From Doryteuthis pealeii (taxonomy: Eukaryota; Mollusca; Cephalopoda; Myopsida; Loliginidae): a stretch of DNA of 64,000 bases. The stretch is taken from NCBI GenBank assembly GCA_023376005.1, contig CM042180.1, forward strand, positions 46,558,311 through 46,622,310. Direction: 5' to 3'. The first letter of the stretch is position 1, and every line of letters starts with the position of its first letter. Both the position numbers and the translations under genes were made by a program. Positions 55,990 to 64,000 of this stretch are shown in pieces. The notes under the pieces were generated by a model. That model worked only from the letters and a program-made list of their open reading frames with translations, was not told the origin of the DNA and ran no database searches.

Positions 55990-57360
55990 TATCGGTCATA
56001 ACCCTTGGTAGGTCCTCCGCACGGCACCCAGAATCTGCACAGATGCTAATTGTCTAATTTTAACACATATCAATAATTTGCTGGATGTCATTTAGTATTA
56101 TTATCAGGCCGCACGGATATCCATGAATCTCTCTCGCCAACCGTCCCAATCGGCCAGCGTTTCTGGTACGTCCTCCACACGGCATCCAGAATCTGCACAG
56201 AGCTGATTGATTCTTATACTTTTCTAATTTTATTAAATATGAATAATTTCCTGAATGTCATTCAACATCCTCATCAGTTTACAGGGATATCCATGAATCT
56301 CTCTCGCTAACCACCATATCGGCCATCGTCCGTGTTATGTCCTCCACACGGCATCCAGAATCTGCATAGAGTTGAATAGTGCTTACACTTGTCTAATTTT
56401 ATTAACTATAATTTCTTGAATGTCATTAAATATCATTATTAGGTCGCACGGATATCCATGAATCTCTCTCACCAACTGCCACTATCGACAATTGTCAAGG
56501 TAGGTCTTCCGCACGGCATACAGAATCTGTACAGATTGATGCTGGCATTTGTTTAATTCTATCAAATAGGAAAAAAATCCTGAATTTCATTTAATATCGT
56601 CATCACGTCACACGGATATTCTTGAATCTCTCTCACCCGTCATCGCTATCGGCCATCGTCGCTGGTAGGTCCTTCGCAAGGCATCCAGAATCTGCACAGA
56701 TGCTAATTGTCTAATTTTAACACATCAATAATTTGCTGGATGTCATTTAATATTATCATCAGATCGCACGGATATCCATGAATCTCTCTCGCCAACCGTC
56801 CTGATCGGTCGTTATCCCTGCTAGGTCCTCCGCACGGCATACTGAATCTGCACTGAAGTGATGTTTGTATTTGTCTAATTTTATCAAATATAAATAATCT
56901 TCTGAATATTACTTAATATCATCATCAGGTCGAACAGATATCCATGAATCCCTCTCGCCAACCACCCCTATCGACCATCGTCCCTAGTAGGTCCTCTGCA
57001 CAGTATCCAGAATCTGCACAGCGTTGATTGATGCTGATTATCTAATTTTAACAAATATGAATAATTTCCTGGATGTCATCTAATATCATTCTCAGGTCGC
57101 ACGGATATCCATGAATCTCACTCACCAACTGTCCCTATCGACCATCGTCCTTGGCTGGTCCTCCGCACGGCATACGGAATATGCACATAGTTGATTAGTA
57201 CTTACACTTGTCTAATTCTATCAAATAATAATCATTTTCATCAGGTATCACGGATATCCACGAATCTCTCTCGCCAAACGTCCCTACCGGTCATCCGTCC
57301 CTGGTAGGTACTCCGCACAGCATACAGAATCTGCACAGAGTTGATTGATCCTTACACATG
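55990..57360 (-). repeat. 165-bp satellite derived from a LINE 3' end, nine units
   Basis: Landmark GGTAGGTCCTCC or its variant recurs at 56007, 56165, 56334, 56499, 56664, 56820, 56986, 57153 and 57303, a period of 150-169 bp. On the minus strand a typical unit encodes LCADSGCRVEDVPETLADWD then GWRERFMDIRAA and a TGA. This parallels the C-terminus of the LINE at 30338-31354 (LCADTGCCIEDLP...WREIVMDIRA). The array is therefore a tandem amplification of the last ~35 codons plus the 3' UTR. Confidence 0.87.
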
Positions 57361-57714
57361 AATAATCGTATTATGATGAAGATTCTGTGTCTGTCTGTAA
57401 TCTAAACTAGATCCCTTTTTACGTCCCAATACCCTCCGGAATTGCGTAAGTTTATAAATAAGTATCTAATTAATAGTCAAAATCATTAATACATAGAATA
57501 AATCTTATTTCATGTCTCTATGAAATCTGATTTAGATTTAGTTAAAAAGATGTTATTAGTGCGTTTAAAATCCTGCAATGTTTCTTATATATCACTAAGA
57601 AATAAAGGTTTACATAATGTATGGTGTGATAATTTGCATACTTGTTTTAACAAAACCGGCTTTAATTAATAATTACTTGGTGTTATTGATTTCTAATATC
57701 ATTGTTTCTCAACA
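57361..57714. other. Unassigned AT-rich DNA
   Basis: Its right end (about 57650-57714) is paralogous to about 59697-59750. Confidence 0.55.
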
Positions 57715-58127
57715 ATTATTATTATTATCATTAATATTATTATTTACTCCTTTTGAGTTTTCATATCAGTGTTAGCTGATGGTCTTACACTGGAGTCTGA
57801 GTGACAGCAAGTCTCCTCAGGTCTCCAGGACTCTTTTGAGTATTCTGGCAGATTTCAGCAGTGCAGTGTTCTGAGTGGTTTCAATTCTTCCTTTGATTTC
57901 CAAACTTTCCAAACACTTTTCGAATCCTTTTGGGACTGTTCCAAGTGCAGCAACTACAAGTGGTATAATTTTCACTTTCATATTCCATAACTTTTTCAGT
58001 TCTCTGGTAAGGTCCAAATATTTGTCCATTTTTTCATTTTCCTTTAGCTTTACCCTGTGATCTGCTGGAACTGCAAAATCCACCAGTTGACAAGTTCTTT
58101 CTTTTTTGTTTATCAACACTAGGACTG

Positions 58128-58181
<54 letters not shown>

Positions 58182-58182
58182 T
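57715..58182 (-). mobile_element. R4/Dong-like insertion with (TAA)n on both sides
   Basis: The minus strand from 58119 to 57817 gives an uninterrupted 100-residue frame: LINKKERTCQLVDF, VPADHRVKLKENEKMDKYLDL, IPLVVAALGTVPKG, QNTALLKSARILKRVLET. The 3' UTR and an ATT tail lie to the left (57715-57747), and a 50-bp (ATT)n array to the right (58130-58181). The paralogous stretch at 59697-59890 lacks the whole segment, giving an empty site. The PD motif lies just beyond the frame and is truncated. Confidence 0.82.
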
Positions 58183-58292
58183 CTAACGTATTAAAATTAA
58201 TCCTATTCATGATTTTATATAGAAACTAGTTAAAATATAATTAATATAAGTGCACTCTTTGTAAAAATGTTTAGTCTTTCTAATTTAATAGG

Positions 58293-58625
58293 AGGGTGAT
58301 TAAAAAAAGTAATGCCATTTTGTTTAGGACAGGTATAATTAGCAACATAGGAACATGTATTATACATTAAAATGAAGCAGGTCCTCTGTGGATCACATCT
58401 TTGCTTTTCCACATAGTCACCGTTTCTCTCAATAGCAATGTTCCACCTACGAATGAGAGCATGTATCCCGGCACCGTAAAATTCTGTTGACTGTTCTTTG
58501 AGCCACTTCTTCACTACAGATTTCACTTCCTCCTCACTGGAATAATGTTTGCCGCTCAAACCCTCTTTCCTCAGGCCAAAGAGATGATAGTCTGAAGGCG
58601 CCACATTTGGTGAGTAATATGTAGT
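58293..58625 (-). pseudogene. mariner transposase C-terminus and terminal repeat
   Basis: The minus strand encodes SPNVAPSDYHLFG, with the third catalytic Asp of the mariner D,D34D triad. It is followed by KHYSSEEEVKSVVKKWL, STEFYGAGIHAL and RWNIAIERNGDYVEK, the usual mariner C-terminus. About 120 bp of 3' UTR then run to an inverted-repeat-like end (GGTGATTAAAAAAAGTAATG) at 58293. The N-terminal DNA-binding half and the first two Asp residues are missing. At about 58625 the sequence flips into an inverted fragment. Confidence 0.85.
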
Positions 58626-59225
58626 GAAGAAGCGACCCAGATAACAGTCAACAGAATTTTACGGGGCAGGGATACATGCTCTCATTTGAAAGTGAAACAT
58701 TGCTATTGAGAAAAACGGCGACTATGTGTCCTAAACAAAATGGCATTAATTTTGGGCTCGACTATGTGGATGAGTAGGGATGTGATCCACAGAGGACCAG
58801 CATCATTTTGATGTATGATACATATTTCTGTGTTGATAATTATACCTGTCCTAAACAAAATGGCATTACTTTTTGACACAACTATATGGAGAAGTAGGGA
58901 TGTGATCCACAGAGGACCAGCATCATTTTGATGTATGATACATGTTCCTGTGTTGGTAATTACACCTGTCCTAAACAAAATGGCATTACCTTTTTACTCG
59001 CTTATGTGGAGAAGTAGGGATGTGATCCACAGAGGACCAGCTTCATTTTGATGTATGATACATGTTCCTATGTTGGTAATTATACCTCTCCTAAACAAAA
59101 TGGCATGACTTTTTTAATCACCTATGTGGAGAAGTAGGGATGTGATCCACAGAGGACCAGCTTCATTTTGATGTATGATACATGTTCCTGTGTTGGTAAT
59201 TATACCTGCCCTAAACAAAATGGTA
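58626..59225 (+). repeat. mariner-end satellite, plus-oriented array
   Basis: Begins with a decayed plus-strand transposase fragment (STEFYGAGIHAL, then NIAIEKNGDYV at about 58645-58728). It continues into four to five 120-bp units, with CCTAAACAAAATGGCATT at about 58731, 58851, 58971, 59091 and 59211. Each unit is the last codons, the 3' UTR and the terminal repeat of mariner, joined back to CTATGTGGAGAAGTAGGG. Confidence 0.85.
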
Positions 59226-59455
59226 ACCGTAACACATGAAATTACATCAGAGGGAAAAAAAGAAAGAAAAAAAGATTACACTATCAGTGGAAACCTTTTC
59301 TTATTTGAAATTGCCAGCCAATTTTCCTGTTGATAGGCAGCCATATTAGCCCTAACGATGCCACAGGATTTTCAAAAGTCATTAATATCAAATAGGTTTC
59401 CCTTTACGAAAATGAATCGAGCTCATTTGGCCGATGCTTACCGATAGAGACAGAT

Positions 59456-59520
<65 letters not shown>

Positions 59521-59885
59521 GGGGAGGGTTATACGTATCCGTGCTGTCAGCACGACCTGATGATGATATTAAATAACGCTAAGGAATGATTTATTCTATA
59601 TGCATTTTTAATATAAGTTTTGATATTATTAGATATGCAAGTGTGAGTCAGAAAGTAACGCCATATTTAGGACAGGTATTATTACCAACACAGAAACAAA
59701 CCGGGTTTAATAATTAATTACTTGGTGTTATTGATCTCTAATATTATTGTTTTATTCCCCAACGCATTAAAATCAATCCTATGAATGATTTTATATAGAA
59801 GCCAATTAAATTATAATTAAAATGTGTGTAATCTTTTTATATACGTTCTTTTTTAAAATTCTTTAGACTTTCGGATTTAATAAGA
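59226..59885. other. Spacer between inverted mariner arrays; (GA)n at 59458-59515
   Basis: Contains an inverted paralogue of 55740-55975 (59275-59470), the (GA)n tract, a piece of the LINE-end satellite (CACGACCTGATGATGATATT near 59552), and a paralogue of the flank of the R4/Dong insertion (59697-59885). Confidence 0.65.
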
Positions 59886-60957
59886 TGGTTTTTCAAAAAG
59901 TAGTGTCATTTTGTTTAGGACAGGTATAATTACCAACACAGGAACATGTATCATACATCAAAATGAAGCTGGTCCTCTGTGGATCACATCCCTACGTCTC
60001 CATATAGTTGTGTCAAAAAGTAATGCCATTTTGTTTAGGACAGGTATAATTACCAACACTGGAACATGTATCATACATCAAAATGAAGCTGGTCCTCTGT
60101 GGATCACATCCCTACTACTCCACATAGGTGAGTAAAAAAGTAATGCCATTTTGTTTAGGACAGATATAATTACAAACACAGGAACATGTATCATACATCA
60201 AAATGAAGCTGGTCCTCTGTGGATCACATCCCTACGTCTCCATATAGTTGTGTCAAAAAGTAATGCCATTTTGTTTAGGACAGGTATAATTACCAACACT
60301 GGAACATGTATCATACATCAAAATGAAGCTGGTCCTCTGTGGATCACATCCCTACTACTCCACATAGGTGAGTAAAAAAGTAATGCCATTTTGTTTAGGA
60401 CAGATATAATTACAAACACAGGAACATGTATCATACATCAAAATGAAGCTGGTCCTCTGTGGATCACATCCCTACTTCTCCACATAGGTGAATCAAAAAG
60501 TAATGCCATTTTGTTTAGGAGAGGTATAATTACCCACACAGGAACATGTATCATGCATCAAAATGAAGCTGGTCATCTGTGTAATACATCCCTACTTCTC
60601 CACATAGGTGAGTAAAATGTAATGCCATTTTATTTAGGAGAGGTATAATTACCAACACAGGAACATGTATCATACATCAAAATGAAACTGGTCCTCTGAG
60701 GATCATATCCCTACTTCTCCACATAACTGATTCAATAAGCAATGCCATTTTGTTTAGGACAGGTATAATTACCAACACAGGAACATTTATCATACATCAA
60801 AATGAAGCTGGTCCTCTGTGGATCACATCCCTACTTCTCCACATAGTTGAGTAAAATGTAATGCCATTTTATTTAGGAGAGGTATAATTACCAACACAGG
60901 AACGTGTATCATACATCAAAATGATGCTGGTCCTCTGTGGATCACATCCCTACTTTC
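59886..60957 (-). repeat. mariner-end satellite, minus-oriented array, nine 120-bp units
   Basis: AATGCCATTTTGTTTAGGA or a variant recurs at about 59901, 60021, 60141, 60261, 60381, 60501, 60620, 60739 and 60858. Units alternate (TGTGTCAAAAAG against GGTGAGTAAAAAAG junctions), so the first part has a 240-bp higher-order period. It is oriented opposite to the 58626-59225 array. Confidence 0.9.
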
Positions 60958-61330
60958 TGACACAATCACTGCTTCTCTCAATAGCAATGTTCCACCTTTG
61001 AATGAAAGCATGCATCTCTGCCTTGTAAAATTCTGTTGACTGCACTTTTAGCCAACACCTCACTACAGAATTCACTTCCTCGTCACTGGAATAATGTTTT
61101 TCTTTCAAACCCTTTTTGAAGCCGAAAAGATGATAGTCTGAAGGCGCTAATTCTGGTGACTATGGAAGATGAGGTAAAGTTGTCCACCCGGATGAGACGA
61201 TTTTCTCCCTTGTCCTGATGCTTGTGTGTGGTCGAGCATTATCCTACAGAGGGAGGATTGGCAAGTTGGCTCTTACTTGTCAGATTCTTGCTCTGAGCCT
61301 CGTTAGGGTCTCAAAGTAGGCCTTAGTTTT
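60958..61330 (-). pseudogene. mariner transposase fragment with D34D region
   Basis: The minus strand reads DNARPHTSIRTREKIV, then SPELAPSDYHLFG. Exactly 34 residues separate the two Asp, matching mariner D,D34D. A TAG replaces one residue just before SPELAP, and the C-terminus (NIAIERSSDCV) runs into the satellite array at 60957. The upstream part is disrupted. The (D)NARPH block and (A)PSDYHLF block are diagnostic of mariner-type transposases. Confidence 0.87.
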
Positions 61331-61920
61331 ATAAAAGAAAACCTTCACATGAAGTAATGAAAATGTCATCACTTATTGACTGAGCCTCGTATTTTCTGAG
61401 ACAATATATCTATCTTTATTAGATGTGGTATTATTGAAATTAATTAAAAGATAACTACCCTACATTTCAAAATATTTATTGGATGTGATATTACAAACAA
61501 ATAAAATAAATTTATAAATAGAACGTTAGAGAAAAGATTGCCATGACAACAGGAGGAAAAAAGGTCAAGAGAGCAGAAAGACTGTATAGGGGATATTTTC
61601 GCCAATCACCAACCATACTGCGTGGATGATACACTACTTAAACCCCCCACATTGGCCATAATTCTAATTGCGCTCATTGAGGAGGGACTTACAATACCAG
61701 ACGATTACCAATACTCAGGACTCTTTACCAATGATCCAATTCTACTGGACAAGCGCTCTGCCTTAAGGCCAACATGATGGCAAAACACATTGTAACAAGG
61801 AGTACCATCAACAAATAGTACATCAGTGAAGAAGAATACAGAAAAGACTGCATTCAAAACATGAGAAACAAAGATCAAGAAAAGCAGAAATTCCATTTGG
61901 GAGATATTTCAATATTGGAA
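61331..61920. other. Unassigned DNA
   Basis: Contains one CTACATTTCAAAATATTTAT unit like those at 62980-63260. No gene recognised. Confidence 0.5.
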
Positions 61921-63605
61921 ATACCGTGTAATTTACAAGGGTCAAACTGGTTTTAGATTATTACCACACATTCAAAATGAGAACGGTATGGAATGAGTTA
62001 ACCTAATTATAGCATCATAACAGGCTGTAACATCGCAGCTACTTTATTAACGCTAGAAATGAACTGCATAGTTAAAAATGCAGATGTTCAGTCACCATAT
62101 GCGGACTGATATAACATCCGATAAGAGTCCGGGGAATGTGGAGTACCCGTTCATCACCATTACACCCAGGTACTCTGACCCTGAGGGGTAAAACCTGTTA
62201 GTGTCTCATCTATGGGTAAAATAGAAAATGTGTGTTTATAAAAAAATGAGTACACATAAGAAATTAATTCATTTCAAAACTTTGTCGGTATTGAATGACC
62301 CACCAAGGTTGAAATGCCATTAAAACGTATTATAAAAAATGAATTCATTTCAAAACTTTGTCGGTATTGAATGACCCACCAAGATTGAAATGCCGTTAAA
62401 ACGTATTATAAAAAGTGGTTTTCACTACTGAAACTAAAACTACACCTAATTCTCATACCGTGTAATTTACAGGAGTCAAGCTCGTTCTAGATTATTACTA
62501 CAAATTCAAAATGAGAACGGTATCGAAGGAGTTAACCTAATTATAGCATCATAAGAGGCTGTAACATCACAGCTACTTTATTAACGCTAGAAACGAACTG
62601 CAGAGTTAAAATGCAGATATCCCGTGACTTGATTCAGACTGAGATAACCACCGATAAGATCTTATATGGAGGATAAGGTTGGGACAATCATATAGATGCT
62701 AAGGCTTGACATGGCCAGCCGATTGATTGGAGGGCGCCGCTTCAACCACCCGTCAAGCTTAAGTAATAGTCAAAGTGAAATATGTCATTTCATGGACTGC
62801 TCAGCCACCAGGGCACCGTCCTTAATCACTACGAATCGCCACCTATGGACACCAAGTGGTCCCATTAGGTTTACGATCCGAAATGTTGTATGATTGAAAT
62901 TTAATGGTATACACATTTTCCAATATATCTATCTTTATTAGATGTTTGTATAATCAAAACGTATTAAAAAAATGACTACCCTACATTTCAAAATCTTTAT
63001 TGGATGTGATATTACAAAGAAATGAAATAAATTTATATTTTCCAAAACTTCATTAATTTAAAATTGAAAGATAAAAGTATGTTCCCTACATTTCAAAATC
63101 TTTATTGGATGTGATAGTACAAACAAAGAAAAGAAATTATCCCTACATTTCAAAATCTTTATTGGATGTTGTATGTTTGCAATTTATAAAAAATATATTT
63201 TTCCTACATTAAAGCTTTTTTGGATGTTTTGTACTACATATTAATGTTTTTATTGGATGTGTTGTTACTAAAAATGAAAGAAAAAGTCATTTTTCCTTTT
63301 ATTTCAAAATCGTCATTGTTTCGACTAGATTTAAGAAAAAGTTCACACACTATATGATCGATTTTTCTTCTTAATTAAACTTTGTGGAATTTATGTGGAA
63401 ATGAGGAGCACCTGAATCATGGCTTAACTTACCCTCCCCCCAAACTAGTTCTAGATTATTACTACACATTCAAAATGAGAAAGGTATCGAAGAAGTTAAC
63501 CTAATTATAGCACCATAACAGGCTGTACATCGCAGCTACTTTATTAACGTTAGAAATGAACTGCATAGTTAATATGCAAATGTTCCGTCACCATATGCGG
63601 ACTGA
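61921..63605. repeat. Interspersed and tandem repeat cluster
   Basis: Three systems. A block of about 170-200 bp (containing TAACCTAATTATAGCATCAT and CAGCTACTTTATTAACGCTAG) occurs at about 61921, 62455 and 63443. A unit of about 71-74 bp (CATTTCAAAACTTTGTCGG through AACGTATTATAAAA) is duplicated at 62269-62415. A degenerate tandem of CTACATTTCAAAATCTTTAT and TGGATGTGAT occurs at about 62981-63260. No coding signal. Confidence 0.8.
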
Positions 63606-63790
63606 TATAAGCGCGTGGTGAAATGATTAAAGTCATGGAAATGGACTCATCGCCCCGAGTTAAAATCCTGGTCGTGGTAATTGCATTTCACTTAGCGCTA
63701 ATACCCTTGGGAAAGGTATGAATCCTACTCCCTCTCCAGCTATGGATAAATAGTAGGGTAGACTGGGCTCTTTAACCTTAGTTAGGCAAC
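63606..63790 (+). mobile_element. tRNA-derived SINE, best core-sharing copy
   Basis: Head with GCGCGTGGTGAAATGATTAA (A-box region) and GAGTTAAAATCCTGG (B-box region). Next come the core AATACCCTTGGGAAAGGTAT and CCTCTCCAGCTATGGATAAA, and a 3' part AGACTGGGCTCTTTAACC. Copies occur at 31370, 35245 and 51988. No hammerhead is present, so it is distinct from the ribozyme families. Confidence 0.78.
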
Positions 63791-63799
63791 CGGTCTAGG

Positions 63800-64000
63800 A
63801 GAAGGAAAACTCTTTGTTTTTCGTGTTTTTGTCCTCTTCCTGATTTTTTATCTTTTCGTTCTTTTTCTTTCTTTTTCTGTTCTCTTTCGCTTGTTTTCTT
63901 TTTGTCCTTTTCCCTATTTTAAATTTTTTTCTTTTTTCATTATTTCTCTTTTTCTTTCGTTCATTTGGTTAATTTGTGTATTACTTTTTCTTCTTTGTTT
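63800..64000. repeat. T/C-rich tract at window end
   Basis: Irregular (CTTT)n-like pyrimidine sequence running off the window. Confidence 0.85.

Noticed and set aside
58626..60957. Regular 120-bp repeats with tandem 74-codon frames as a gene family
   Set aside because: The frames cover 3' UTR and terminal-repeat sequence of mariner and repeat with the satellite period.

Overview
The window is animal genomic DNA made almost entirely of repeats. I find no intact host protein-coding gene and no rRNA or functional tRNA gene. The coding remains all come from transposable elements: non-LTR retrotransposons, mariner, and an unassigned inverted-repeat transposon. Very long (GA)n, (TA)n, (TAA)n and (TTC)n tracts, tRNA-derived SINEs and R4/Dong-like retrotransposon debris suggest a large lophotrochozoan genome. 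A cephalopod or other mollusc is my best guess, from recollection rather than a search.

Layout. 0-6 kb: pieces of an R4/Dong-like element, microsatellites, one hammerhead ribozyme and a LINE zinc-finger tail. 6-21 kb: three copies of a composite unit of about 5.4 kb. Copy A is 6028-10098, B is 10099-13009 and C is 15508-20868. A and B abut without a gap; C is the full unit. B and C carry a solo LTR that A lacks, and A and C carry a LINE inserted in an LTR-like module that stands uninterrupted at 21.2 kb. Between B and C lie two families of small tRNA-headed elements with hammerhead ribozymes. 21.4-33 kb: a 117/89-bp tandem array, polypyrimidine tracts, an AC-rich minisatellite, a decayed LINE reverse transcriptase and a GA-rich minisatellite. 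33.3-35 kb: a dense cluster of hammerhead-bearing elements. 35.8-46.5 kb: a 100-N gap, then about 10.6 kb of sequence that looks like failed consensus. 48.6-51.75 kb: a 3.1-kb inverted-repeat element with a near-perfect 8-bp target duplication. 51.8-53.1 kb: SINEs and a palindrome split by a SINE. 53.1-58.2 kb: a nest of R4/Dong-like copies in (TAA)n, and a 165-bp satellite made from a LINE 3' end. 58.2-61.3 kb: two inverted arrays of a 120-bp satellite made from a mariner end, each joined to transposase remains. 61.3-64 kb: further tandem and dispersed repeats and a SINE.

The most interesting signal is a set of at least eight hammerhead ribozyme motifs with the core in place, and several decayed ones. 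In three unrelated sequence families the ribozyme directly follows a tRNA-like (pol III promoter-like) head. In two of these the sequence after the ribozyme restarts the unit, as expected for tandem or circular copies. This looks like retrozyme-like or ribozyme-bearing SINE elements. All motif calls were made by eye; no search, folding or alignment program was run.
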